Position numbers and translations under genes: made by a program. A model generated the notes under the pieces. That model was not told the origin of the DNA, ran no database searches, and worked only from the letters and a program-made list of their open reading frames with translations. Positions 44,073 through 51,738 of a stretch of DNA of 64,000 nucleotides are shown here, in pieces. How positions within the stretch are numbered: position 1 is the stretch's first letter; each line of letters opens with the position of its first letter. The DNA is from a virus, in IMG/VR virus record IMGVR_UViG_3300032282_005588, positions 1-64,000 of that record; one strand, written 5' to 3'.

Positions 44073-44848
44073 AAATATTAATTACAGGAGGTGAAGGTTA
44101 TGTAGCAAAAAGTTTATATAATGCTTTTAAAGATAAATATAATGTTACTTCTATAAGTCGAAAAGATTTTGATTTAACTGGTTTTGAAGCGATGAATAAG
44201 TTTTTTCAAGGAAAATATTTTGATACAGTCATTCATTGTGCTGTTGTGGGAGGTAGCAGACTAAAAATAGATTCATATAAAGATATGGATATTAATTTAT
44301 CTATGTATTATAATCTTCTTCAACATAAATCTCATTTTAATAGATTAATACATTTTGGTTCAGGAGCAGAAATACATAACTCAGAATCACCATATGGTTT
44401 AAGTAAAAGAATAATAGCTAAATCAATATCAGAAATAGATAATTTTTATAATATAAGAATATATGGGCTGTTTGATGAAAATGAATGGGATACTAGGTTC
44501 ATTAAAGCATGTATTAAAAAATATATCAATAAAGAACCAATGCTAATTCAAGATAAGAAAATGTCTTTTTTTTATATGAAAGATTTAATAACATTAGTAG
44601 AATATCATATTTTAACTTCTTCTGATTCATTATTAAAAGAAAGTAATTGTGCATATATTAATTTAACTTCTTTATTAGATATAGCTAATATTATAAATGA
44701 ATTAGATGATTATAAAGTTCCTATTTATATGGATATACAAACAGGTAAAAATTATGAATCAAATTTTAATGTTCCTTATGGATTAAAATATATTGGATTA
44801 AAACAAGGAATTATAGAAACATATAATAAATTAAAAAATGAACATTAA
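44069..44848 (+). CDS. NAD-dependent epimerase/reductase (SDR)
   Basis: A 259-residue extended SDR. I-L-I-T-G-G-E-G-Y-V-A-K-S at the N-terminus binds NAD(P), H-F-G-S-G-A-E lies near residue 94 and P-Y-G-L-S-K near residue 105 supplies the catalytic Tyr and Lys. It is short for the family, with a reduced C-terminal substrate domain. It may reduce or epimerise a keto-sugar made by the neighbouring enzymes. It overlaps both adjacent genes by a few bases. Confidence 0.78.
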   Translation: MKILITGGEGYVAKSLYNAFKDKYNVTSISRKDFDLTGFEAMNKFFQGKYFDTVIHCAVVGGSRLKIDSYKDMDINLSMYYNLLQHKSHFNRLIHFGSGAEIHNSESPYGLSKRIIAKSISEIDNFYNIRIYGLFDENEWDTRFIKACIKKYINKEPMLIQDKKMSFFYMKDLITLVEYHILTSSDSLLKESNCAYINLTSLLDIANIINELDDYKVPIYMDIQTGKNYESNFNVPYGLKYIGLKQGIIETYNKLKNEH

Positions 44849-45749
44849 AATAATATATCATATAATGCCTTGGGAAATAGACTATGCTCTATTAACCTTT
44901 ACTCAATTAAAAAAATCTAAATATTATTTATCAAAAGATGATAATATCTCAATTGAGACTGTTTTGAATTTATCTTCATATATTATTGATTGGGAAAAAA
45001 GTAAACTACCAAAAGAATTTTTTATTGAAAAATATAATCAAATTTCTAATTTATTAATAGATTATAACCATATAAAAAGAATATATGATGGTGATAAACT
45101 TTATGGACACCTGAATCTTCAAAGAGAATGCATTTCAACTGAAATTGACTATTATATGACTATATGTCCTGATATGTATTTTAGTGAGTATTCATTATCA
45201 TATATGATTGAGGGTGCTAAAACTATTAAAAATAAGCATTTTGTAATTACTCCTCAAATTTCCAAACTTTGGGATAACACATGGGATATATTAGTTAATC
45301 CTTTATATAATGATAAATCATATGAAAATTGGTTTGAAACAGATATATTTGATATAATATATAATGATTCTTTAGATTCATCTATAATTTTGACTCCCAT
45401 TAATCAAAGTAAATATGCTGGGTGGTTTGATTTATATAGTAAAGAATTTTACGAAAACTTAGTTCCTGTTTGGGATGAATGGGAAGGATATGGATCTTGG
45501 GATTGGTATACTTTGTTAGTAACAGAAAAATATAAACAATTCGGAGGAGATTTTCAACAATATCTTTTAGAAGGAAAAACTATATTTGAATATTCTATTG
45601 GTCCTCTTAAAGAAGGATTTGGTTTTTATTATAAAAACTTTTTACATTTAAATGATATACCTGACCAAAAAGAAAATTTTAAAAAGAAAATTGTTGAATA
45701 TGCCAATATCAGATTAAATCAATTACTAAATAAATCAATTACTAAATGA
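44838..45749 (+). CDS. Putative glycosyltransferase
   Basis: A 303-residue protein with M-P-W-E-I-D-Y-A-L-L-T-F at the start, a Y-Y-M-T-I-C-P-D-M-Y-F segment near residue 108 that could stand for the metal-binding D-x-D, and W-D-E-W-E-G-Y-G-S-W-D near residue 215. The layout resembles GT-A type transferases but no signature is clear. It lies among glycosyltransferase genes, overlapping its neighbours. Confidence 0.5.
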   Translation: MNIKIIYHIMPWEIDYALLTFTQLKKSKYYLSKDDNISIETVLNLSSYIIDWEKSKLPKEFFIEKYNQISNLLIDYNHIKRIYDGDKLYGHLNLQRECISTEIDYYMTICPDMYFSEYSLSYMIEGAKTIKNKHFVITPQISKLWDNTWDILVNPLYNDKSYENWFETDIFDIIYNDSLDSSIILTPINQSKYAGWFDLYSKEFYENLVPVWDEWEGYGSWDWYTLLVTEKYKQFGGDFQQYLLEGKTIFEYSIGPLKEGFGFYYKNFLHLNDIPDQKENFKKKIVEYANIRLNQLLNKSITK

Positions 45750-46582
45750 ATCAAATAATAATAGCAGCTCCTTGTTATAATGAATCTGTTGGAGGAATAG
45801 TAGTTCAACATAAATTATGTCATATTCTAAATGAATTAGGATATAATTCCTCATTAACTACTACCTTAAAATTAAGTGGTCAAACTGAGTTTTTTGTATT
45901 AAATGAAAATCAAAATACAAAAATAGCAACAAATTTTGATCCTAAAGAAGATATTATTATATATCCTGAGATAGAACCTGGGAATCCATTCGGAGGTAAA
46001 AATGTCGTAAGATGGATATTAAATGATTATCATTTACCTGAAAAGGATAATACAATTAGTACTTGGGATGAAAAAGATTATTGGTTATATTATGATGATA
46101 TGTTTTATGATGGATTAAAAGAAAAAAATATTTTATGTGTGCGAGAAACCAAATTAAATATTTTTAAAAATTATAATTTAGAAAGGAAATTCAAAGCATG
46201 TTTCACATATAGAAAAAATCATCACCTAAGATCTATATTACCAATAATACATCCTGATAATTCAATTGAAATACCTCATATAATATCTGATGAAGAATTA
46301 GTTAGTATCTTTAATTCATGTGAGAAATTTTATAGTTATGATACTGAAACATATCTAAATGAACTTGCAGCATTATGTGGATGTGAAAGTATTATTGTAC
46401 CCCATAAAGATGCTAAGTTCAATCCTGTTCCAAGATGGGGGATAGCTTATGGGATTGAAAATATTCAATTTGCTTTAGATACCCGTGAAAAATTAATAGA
46501 AACACTAACTCAACAAGAAACTGATAATTATTCTAATACTAGAATGGCTTTTGAAAAAATATTTAAATATTTTAACTTATGA
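45746..46582 (+). CDS. Putative GT-B glycosyltransferase
   Basis: A 278-residue protein. The early A-A-P-C-Y-N-E-S-V-G-G-I-V-V segment, then I-L-N-D-Y-H near residue 90, and a late F-Y-S-Y-D-T-E-T-Y-L-N-E-L-A-A-L-C-G-C segment near residue 200 resemble short GT-B proteins of surface-glycan clusters. No full motif of a named family is visible. Stop and start codons overlap with both neighbours. Confidence 0.55.
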   Translation: MNQIIIAAPCYNESVGGIVVQHKLCHILNELGYNSSLTTTLKLSGQTEFFVLNENQNTKIATNFDPKEDIIIYPEIEPGNPFGGKNVVRWILNDYHLPEKDNTISTWDEKDYWLYYDDMFYDGLKEKNILCVRETKLNIFKNYNLERKFKACFTYRKNHHLRSILPIIHPDNSIEIPHIISDEELVSIFNSCEKFYSYDTETYLNELAALCGCESIIVPHKDAKFNPVPRWGIAYGIENIQFALDTREKLIETLTQQETDNYSNTRMAFEKIFKYFNL

Positions 46583-47307
46583 AAATTATATACAGAATTT
46601 CAGATATAGGATACTCTAAAGTAAAACCAGATTATATTAATAATGAAAATTGTTTAAAAAACTTTGTTCATATATTTGGTAATCAAAATCTTCAAGTTAT
46701 AGCAGATAATTGTAGTAAAGAAACACTACAAATGATTACTAAATATGTCCACCCACATAGTATAACAAATGTATCAGTAGGACATGGAGCAGGAACATTT
46801 AACTTAGCCTTAGATATGGCTTTAAAAGGATTAGATGATGAAATAATTTATTTTGTAGAAAATGATTATATTCATATGCAAGGATCCCCAGAAATTTTAG
46901 AAGAAGGATTTGAATTAGGAGCATCATATATGACTTTATATCTTCATCCTGATAAATTTATTCCTCCATTTAGTGGTGGAAATCCAGAAGTAGATCAAGA
47001 TGGAGGATATATGACTAAAATCTTTAGAGGTGAAACTCAATTATTTGGAATGTTCAACAGCACAACTATGACATTTGCTGCTAAAGTAAAAACATTAAAA
47101 GAAGATGAAGCAATATTAAGAAAATATACAAATGGAACTCATCCAAATGACTTTCCTATGTTTTTAGAATTAAGAGATAAAGGTAGCGCTTTATTATGTC
47201 CTTTGAATACATTTAGTACTCATGCTGAAACAGCTTGGTTAGCACCATTATATAAAGTAAAACAAGAAAATTTAATTGAAGAATGGAAAACACACCTATT
47301 TCAGTAA
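46579..47307 (+). CDS. GT-A type glycosyltransferase-like protein
   Basis: A 242-residue protein. H-G-A-G-T-F-N-L-A-L-D-M-A near residue 72 and I-I-Y-F-V-E-N-D-Y-I-H near residue 91, with E-N-D taking the place of D-x-D, resemble family 2-like transferases. A Gly-rich loop G-G-N-P-E-V-D-Q-D-G-G-Y near residue 135 follows. It overlaps the next transferase gene by 25 bases. Confidence 0.6.
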   Translation: MKIIYRISDIGYSKVKPDYINNENCLKNFVHIFGNQNLQVIADNCSKETLQMITKYVHPHSITNVSVGHGAGTFNLALDMALKGLDDEIIYFVENDYIHMQGSPEILEEGFELGASYMTLYLHPDKFIPPFSGGNPEVDQDGGYMTKIFRGETQLFGMFNSTTMTFAAKVKTLKEDEAILRKYTNGTHPNDFPMFLELRDKGSALLCPLNTFSTHAETAWLAPLYKVKQENLIEEWKTHLFQ

Positions 47308-48044
47308 TTATACCTACATTTCGCAGTCCAGAATCTCTTGATTTATGCTTACGTTCTGCTATTGAAGGACAACAAAACAAAAATCAAATTGTTGTTGTTG
47401 TAGATGGTCATTATGATCTTAATAAAGAAGTGCTTGAAAAACATGTAAAATCAATTGATATACTTAATTTAGAACAAAATGTAGGATTATGTCGAGCTAC
47501 TAATTTAGGTGTATATAACGCAAAGTATGACCGAATTTTAATAGTAAATGACGATAATATATTTCCATTAAATTGGGATATAAAACTATTAAAAGATTAT
47601 ACTCCCAACTCAGTTATATCACCAAATCAAATTGAACCTACACCAAGTATATTTAAACAATTCCATATTAAAGATTGTGGACGTGATCCTAAAACATTTA
47701 GTTTAGAGAATTATTGGAAATACGAAGAACCACTACGTGGACTTTTCCCTGATGAAACAGGTTCAACACTCCCAATATTCATGTCTAAAATAGATTATTT
47801 AAAAGTAGGTGGATGGGATGAAAATTATGAACAAGGAATGGTTGCCGATTGTGATTTTTTCCTTAAATGTAGATTAAATGGAATGAAAATGTTAAGAACA
47901 TATAATTCCCACTTTTATCATTTTGCATCTGTTTCAGTTAATGGAGAAAAAAGAATGTTAGCTGAACAAACAGGACATGAATATTTCAAATATAAATGGA
48001 GTGGATATATGAGAAGAGATCAAAACAATAATATAATTTATTAA
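47283..48044 (+). CDS. GT2 glycosyltransferase
   Basis: A 253-residue family 2 enzyme. I-S-V-I-I-P-T-F-R-S-P-E-S near residue 6 is the canonical N-terminal strand. V-V-V-V-D-G lies near residue 37, L-C-R-A-T-N-L-G near residue 70, and I-L-I-V-N-D-D-N-I-F near residue 85 holds the D-x-D-like motif. G-G-W-D-E-N-Y near residue 180 is also typical. It is the last gene of the glycan operon; a 29-base gap without a clear terminator follows. Confidence 0.88.
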   Translation: MENTPISVIIPTFRSPESLDLCLRSAIEGQQNKNQIVVVVDGHYDLNKEVLEKHVKSIDILNLEQNVGLCRATNLGVYNAKYDRILIVNDDNIFPLNWDIKLLKDYTPNSVISPNQIEPTPSIFKQFHIKDCGRDPKTFSLENYWKYEEPLRGLFPDETGSTLPIFMSKIDYLKVGGWDENYEQGMVADCDFFLKCRLNGMKMLRTYNSHFYHFASVSVNGEKRMLAEQTGHEYFKYKWSGYMRRDQNNNIIY

Positions 48045-48073
48045 TTCAAAATATTTATAATTAAAAAATAATT

Positions 48074-48388
48074 ATGGGACAAACTAAAAAATCTCTCCCT
48101 CATAATATTGATCTATTTTTCATTTCAGAAAATGAATTAGATCAATTATTACATAATGATGAATTTAAAGAAATTCTTATAAAAGAATCATATAAGGCTA
48201 TATTAAAATCTATTAGGAGAAAAACTTTAAAAGCAACTATTGTTACTATAAACAATTTAGGAGTTTCTATAAATGTTGATAAAAAAGATTTTAAACCAAT
48301 ATTAGAAAAAGCTATCAAATATTTTGAAATAGATGAAAATTATAATGAATGTTCTAAAATAATTAAACTAATTAAAAAGTTATCATGA
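48074..48388 (+). CDS. Hypothetical protein, paralogue of gene at 49714
   Basis: A 104-residue protein. Its C-terminal half (I-L-E-K-A-I-K-Y-F-E with C-S-K-I-I-K-L-I) aligns with that of the 103-residue protein at 49714 (V-L-E-K-N-L-K-F-Y-E with C-S-V-I-Q-K-T-I). Both contain a beta-strand region followed by this helix pair. No function known. It starts a new run of small genes after the glycan operon. Confidence 0.6.
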   Translation: MGQTKKSLPHNIDLFFISENELDQLLHNDEFKEILIKESYKAILKSIRRKTLKATIVTINNLGVSINVDKKDFKPILEKAIKYFEIDENYNECSKIIKLIKKLS

Positions 48389-48549
48389 AAAAATATATAT
48401 TTTGTTACAAGTCTAACCCCAATGAAATAATTGGAATAGCACCAGCGGCTAAATTAGAAGCAGCTATAGATTATTTTGCATCTATAAAACAACTTCATCC
48501 AGGAGATTTTTTAAAAATATTTGACGTTAAAGAATATGAGCGAAAATAA
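48385..48549 (+). CDS. Small protein, 54 aa
   Basis: ATG at 48385 overlaps the preceding stop by ATGA, and the stop at 48547-48549 overlaps the next gene by 14 bases. It encodes 54 residues with a segment P-A-A-K-L-E-A-A-I-D-Y-F. The chain of overlaps supports it as a real gene. Function unknown. Confidence 0.5.
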   Translation: MKKYIFCYKSNPNEIIGIAPAAKLEAAIDYFASIKQLHPGDFLKIFDVKEYERK

Positions 48550-48940
48550 TAAAATTAAAGATATCTTTGAAAAAGTATTAGGAACTAATATTGAAATAGA
48601 AGATATAAAAACTAATGGTCTTAGTGATAAAGAAACATTCACCAGTTTTATAAATATGTTTGATGATGTAAATCAAATAGATAATGATGTATATGAAATG
48701 TTTAGTATGGATTTATCATCAATAACGAGTCCATATAATATATTAATTGAGAGTTTACTTTTAGTAATATATCCTCCAGGAATAGTTGAACTTATATTGT
48801 GGTATATATATGACAGAAGAACACCAGAAGGAGAAATAAATCTCTTAGAGGATGAAACAGGAAAAAAATATAAACTTAAAAATTCTAATGATTTATGGAA
48901 TTTCCTCCAAAAACTTAAAATAAGTAATGAGACAAGCTAA
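48536..48940 (+). CDS. Conserved-type hypothetical protein
   Basis: A 134-residue acidic protein. I prefer ATG 48536 over 48521 because it shortens the overlap and begins M-S-E-N-N. The second half reads Y-E-M-F-S-M-D-L-S-S-I-T-S-P-Y, then E-L-I-L-W-Y-I-Y-D-R and D-L-W-N-F-L. This pattern of W-Y-x-Y-D-R followed by D-L-W recalls a small uncharacterised family of T4-like marine phages. It overlaps the next gene by 14 bases. Confidence 0.6.
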   Translation: MSENNKIKDIFEKVLGTNIEIEDIKTNGLSDKETFTSFINMFDDVNQIDNDVYEMFSMDLSSITSPYNILIESLLLVIYPPGIVELILWYIYDRRTPEGEINLLEDETGKKYKLKNSNDLWNFLQKLKISNETS

Positions 48941-49580
48941 ACCAATATCTAAAGAAATGTGTTTAGATGCTATGAATAAAACTAGATCAATTAAGGCAGC
49001 AGCTAGATATTTAAATTGTTCATATCAGCATTTAAAACCTTATATGAAAATGTATATAGATGAAAATTCTGGAAAGAGTTTATTTGAAATACATAAAAAT
49101 CAAGCAGGTAAGGGTATATATAAATATCTAAGATATAGTCCTAAAAAACAATTAGCACTGAGTGATTTAATGGAGGGTAAAATAGATTCATCACATTATG
49201 ATCCTCAAAAAATTAAATTTAGATTATTTGAAGAAGGATTTCTTAAGGAAGAATGTGGTGTTTGTGGTTTTCATGATAGAAGATTATTAGATTATAAAGT
49301 ACCTGTTTTATTACATTTTAAAGATGAAAATAGACAAAATTATAAATTAACTAATTTAGAAATATTATGTTATAATTGTTATTTTTTAATATGTGGTGAT
49401 ATTTTTAATAAAAAGGATATAATATCTATAGAGGGTAAAAATGATGTTAATAGTGTAACAATTGCATCAGATTTTCAAATGGATGATTACCATATTCAAA
49501 GATTAAAGGATATCGGTATGTGGGGAGAAGATAATGATGAGGATGATAGTCCATATTCGTTAGTTAGTAGAAAAAAATGA
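48927..49580 (+). CDS. HTH plus HNH-type zinc-binding protein
   Basis: A 217-residue protein. The N-terminal 45 residues (S-I-K-A-A-A-R-Y-L-N-C-S-Y-Q-H-L) form a helix-turn-helix. The region around residues 110-155 has C-G-V-C-G, then L-L-H-F-K-D-E-N-R-Q-N-Y-K-L-T-N-L-E-I-L-C-Y-N-C, the treble-clef zinc fold of HNH endonucleases. The first catalytic His is in L-H-F-K-D. A C-terminal acidic tail ends D-N-D-E-D-D. It may be a sequence-specific nuclease or a DNA-binding protein derived from one. Confidence 0.65.
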   Translation: MRQAKPISKEMCLDAMNKTRSIKAAARYLNCSYQHLKPYMKMYIDENSGKSLFEIHKNQAGKGIYKYLRYSPKKQLALSDLMEGKIDSSHYDPQKIKFRLFEEGFLKEECGVCGFHDRRLLDYKVPVLLHFKDENRQNYKLTNLEILCYNCYFLICGDIFNKKDIISIEGKNDVNSVTIASDFQMDDYHIQRLKDIGMWGEDNDEDDSPYSLVSRKK

Positions 49581-49732
49581 AACATAAGAAACACGATAAA
49601 ATATTAAGAGATTTTGATTCACAAAAATCCAAAAATCTTGAAAAATTAGCCACTAAAATGTTAGATAGAGATGAAAAAAATCAAAAATTAAAAAGGAAAT
49701 TCACTAATACGAAATGGCTAGATATATTTTAA
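49577..49732 (+). CDS. Small basic protein, 51 aa
   Basis: ATG 49577 overlaps the preceding stop by ATGA and its own stop (49730-49732) overlaps the next gene by 19 bases. The 51-residue product is very basic and likely helical, beginning M-K-H-K-K-H-D-K. Coupled overlaps on both sides support it. Function unknown; the charge suggests nucleic-acid contact. Confidence 0.5.
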   Translation: MKHKKHDKILRDFDSQKSKNLEKLATKMLDRDEKNQKLKRKFTNTKWLDIF

Positions 49733-50025
49733 AAGAAGATCAATTTATTTTTGAAACAATAAATGATTTTGAAAGAGCAATTGAGGAAGGTGATTTTGAA
49801 ATATCTAAAATTATAGTTGAAACTATACTAAGTAATTTAAATACTAAAAAGAAAAACATTTATGTAATGAATTTTTACATAGAAGAAACAGAAGAATCAA
49901 TTGACTTTACAGTGCTAAGAAGTAACTTTTCAGAAGTTTTAGAAAAAAATTTAAAATTTTATGAAAAAGAAGAATTATATGAAATGTGTTCCGTCATTCA
50001 AAAAACAATAGAATTATTGAAATAA
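49714..50025 (+). CDS. Hypothetical protein, paralogue of gene at 48074
   Basis: A 103-residue acidic protein whose C-terminal helix pair matches the gene at 48074 (see there), with the invariant Cys in the last helix. The N-terminal half differs. The two copies bracket four other small genes, which points to an old duplication. A hairpin follows 28 bases after the stop. Confidence 0.6.
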   Translation: MARYILKEDQFIFETINDFERAIEEGDFEISKIIVETILSNLNTKKKNIYVMNFYIEETEESIDFTVLRSNFSEVLEKNLKFYEKEELYEMCSVIQKTIELLK

Positions 50026-50053
50026 AACACAAATATAACAAAAAAACTATCAC

Positions 50054-50079
50054 AAGGATCTTGGCTACCCAGGATCCTT
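50054..50079 (+). terminator. Hairpin, probable terminator
   Basis: An 11-bp stem AAGGATCTTGG / CCAGGATCCTT (one T-G pair) with loop CTAC. It is followed by TACTTATATTT, a weak U-tract. The right side of the 5' arm contains CTTGG, which is also the upstream box of the promoter at 50060, so the two signals overlap. Confidence 0.6.
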
Positions 50080-50090
50080 TACTTATATTT
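50060..50090 (+). promoter_or_regulatory. Phage promoter, CTTGG-N19-TATATTT
   Basis: CTTGG at 50060-50064, 19 bases, TATATTT at 50084-50090, then ATG at 50099. The -33-like box lies inside the stem of the hairpin at 50054. Confidence 0.5.
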
Positions 50091-50098
50091 ATAATGTA

Positions 50099-50230
50099 AT
50101 GGAAAATGAGAAAATTAAAATTAATGGTTTAAATATTCGTCATGTTGCCGCTATTGTACGACGAAACATGATCACTAAAACAAAACCATCAGATAAAGTC
50201 TATAACAGAAAAAAATCAAAATATGACTGA
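50099..50230 (+). CDS. Small basic protein, 43 aa
   Basis: ATG at 50099, eight bases after the promoter box, stop at 50228-50230 overlapping the next ATG (50223). The 43-residue product ends in a basic tail (Y-N-R-K-K-S-K) and contains H-V-A-A-I-V-R-R. Promoter position and overlap support it. Function unknown. Confidence 0.5.
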   Translation: MENEKIKINGLNIRHVAAIVRRNMITKTKPSDKVYNRKKSKYD

Positions 50231-50525
50231 GAAGAAAGGATTTACGGGGCAACTTCGTTATGAATTTGATACATCTAAAAATTTAGAAATATTGCTCCCT
50301 AGTAATAAATGGCATAGAGTAATACCAAATGAATTTCGTTCATTTAATGGAAAAAGACGAATAACAACATATTTAAAAAACGATCCAATATACTCCGATT
50401 ATAATGGTCCTATTTATTTATTTAAAACAAACCAAATAATTAAAAATCCTACCAAACAAGGTCTTCAGTACATTAATGATGAATTACCTATATCAAAACC
50501 TCGATTATTTGAAAAGTTAAATTAA
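50223..50525 (+). CDS. Hypothetical protein, 100 aa
   Basis: A basic 100-residue protein with G-Q-L-R-Y-E-F-D-T-S and W-H-R-V-I-P-N-E-F-R-S-F segments, likely beta-rich. It overlaps the preceding small gene by 8 bases. The 78 bases downstream hold only an 18-codon ORF (50546) that I do not support. No domain recognised. Confidence 0.55.
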   Translation: MTEKKGFTGQLRYEFDTSKNLEILLPSNKWHRVIPNEFRSFNGKRRITTYLKNDPIYSDYNGPIYLFKTNQIIKNPTKQGLQYINDELPISKPRLFEKLN

Positions 50526-50603
50526 TTATAAAAACTTTTTTAAAAATGTGCGGTGGAAAATGTAATTTCAAATATTTATATATAAATAAAACTATTTATT
50601 AAT

Positions 50604-50957
50604 ATGGAACAAAATAAAAAATTAAAGAACTTCATAAAAACTACAATAAGAGAGTTTTTGAATGAAGGTGATATAAATTGGAGTAAAGAAAAATCATGGA
50701 AGATAAAAGACCAATTTCCAATTGAAGTATTTGTTGAAAAGAGTTGGACTGGTAAATATTATGTTGTGAAAGTTCCAACTATGAGTATGAGTTATGAAAC
50801 ATATATGGATTTAGATAATTTTGGTAAAGTAGATATTTCAACCTATGATTATGAAAATGGTGAAGCGAAATTCACTTCATATACATTAGATGATATAAAA
50901 GAATGGGGTGAAAAAAATAAAGATAGAATTACTATTAATTATTCAAAGGTTAGATAG
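50604..50957 (+). CDS. Hypothetical protein with helical leader
   Basis: A 117-residue protein starting with an amphipathic leader, K-N-F-I-K-T-T-I-R-E-F-L-N-E, of the kind seen at the N-terminus of many proteins in large marine phages. The rest is a beta-rich domain with Y-Y-V-V-K-V-P-T-M-S-M-S-Y. Function unknown; the leader may target the protein to a virion or complex, which is inference. Confidence 0.55.
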   Translation: MEQNKKLKNFIKTTIREFLNEGDINWSKEKSWKIKDQFPIEVFVEKSWTGKYYVVKVPTMSMSYETYMDLDNFGKVDISTYDYENGEAKFTSYTLDDIKEWGEKNKDRITINYSKVR

Positions 50958-51042
50958 ATTTTTAAAAAGTTTTCATCTCTAAACTTAATTTGAAACACGA
51001 ATGTAGTATTGTGTATAATATTTATTATAAAACAAACAATGT

Positions 51043-51396
51043 ATGTTAATAATAAAAACCAAATTAGATAATTCATCAATTCATGGAATTGGGTTGTTTT
51101 CATTAGAAAAAATAGAAAAAGAACAAGTCATTGCTGAATTGAGTGAATTTGATATTAAAATTAAAAAAGATGATGTTCCACAAAAACATATTGAAATGTT
51201 TGAGTTTTATTTTGGTGTTGAAAAAGATTGTTATCAAACATATTTTGACAACATGCGTTTTATGAATCATTCAGATTATCCAAATTGTATTGACGCAAAA
51301 AATGGTTTATGTATTGCTATTAAAGATATCGAAATAGGTAAAGAACTTACTTGCGATTATTCTTTTTTTTGTGATTTATGGGAAAATATTGATTAA
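51043..51396 (+). CDS. SET-domain protein (putative lysine methyltransferase)
   Basis: A compact 117-residue SET domain. S-I-H-G-I-G-L-F-S-L-E-K-I near residue 11 is the N-terminal SET segment, R-F-M-N-H-S-D-Y-P-N-C near residue 77 is the N-H-S-x-x-P-N-C cofactor motif, and I-E-I-G-K-E-L-T-C-D-Y near residue 99 is the G-E-E-L-x-x-D-Y motif. The whole protein is only the SET fold, as in small viral and bacterial SET proteins. It could methylate a lysine of a host or phage protein using SAM. An upstream TTTGA-N20-TATAATA at 50989-51020 may be its promoter. Rare in phages. Confidence 0.82.
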   Translation: MLIIKTKLDNSSIHGIGLFSLEKIEKEQVIAELSEFDIKIKKDDVPQKHIEMFEFYFGVEKDCYQTYFDNMRFMNHSDYPNCIDAKNGLCIAIKDIEIGKELTCDYSFFCDLWENID

Positions 51397-51420
51397 ATAT
51401 TAATTTTTTTTTCATTTTTA

Positions 51421-51452
51421 TTAGGAATATCGAAATAAGTTTATTACCTTTG
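51421..51452 (+). promoter_or_regulatory. Host-like promoter TACCTTTG ahead of cassette row
   Basis: TACCTTTG at 51445-51452 matches the Bacteroidota -7 consensus TAnnTTTG. TTAGG lies at 51421-51425, 19 bases upstream, in the place of TTTG. It is the only such host-type -7 box I noted directly before a gene, 14 bases ahead of the first small cassette ORF. Confidence 0.35.
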
Positions 51453-51465
51453 AAAAAAAATAGAT

Positions 51466-51639
51466 ATGAAAGAAATAAATTTGAAACTTGAAACAAAGAA
51501 AGTGGAGTGCGAAACCATTTCAATAAAAACTGCGATAGTGGTTGAAGAAGGAACACCAGAAATAGTTATACCGAAAAAGATTAGAAAAGAGGTTGAGAAA
51601 CTTTTGATTGATGAACTTAAAATCTCAAAACAAAAATAA
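51466..51639 (+). CDS. Cassette-region small protein, 57 aa
   Basis: ATG at 51466, stop 51637-51639, 8 bases before the first palindrome of the cassette row. The 57-residue product resembles a small helical or beta protein, with E-G-T-P-E-I-V-I-P-K-K-I-R-K-E-V-E-K. Too short to classify. A TACCTTTG box lies just upstream. It is the first ORF of the integron-like row. Confidence 0.5.
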   Translation: MKEINLKLETKKVECETISIKTAIVVEEGTPEIVIPKKIRKEVEKLLIDELKISKQK

Positions 51640-51647
51640 CATTTCAT

Positions 51648-51697
51648 ATAACGGTTGCAAATAAAACATCGTTTTAATGTGTTTTATTTGTTGTTAT
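51648..51697 (+). repeat. attC-like palindrome 1
   Basis: Left side ATAAC-GGTTG-CAAATAAAACA, right side the complement of ATAAC-AA-CAAATAAAACA, ending GTTAT. The outer 5 bp and the inner 11 bp pair perfectly, with five unpaired bases on the left against two on the right, around a 9-base loop. This matches R boxes, unpaired central spacers and L arms of an integron attC. Confidence 0.6.
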
Positions 51698-51738
51698 GTT
51701 TTAGTTTTAAAAATTTTATACAAATAAAAAATAAATAT

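Noticed and set aside
50546-50602. 18-codon ORF beginning M-C-G-G-K-C
   Set aside because: Too short, with no promoter or overlap to support it.
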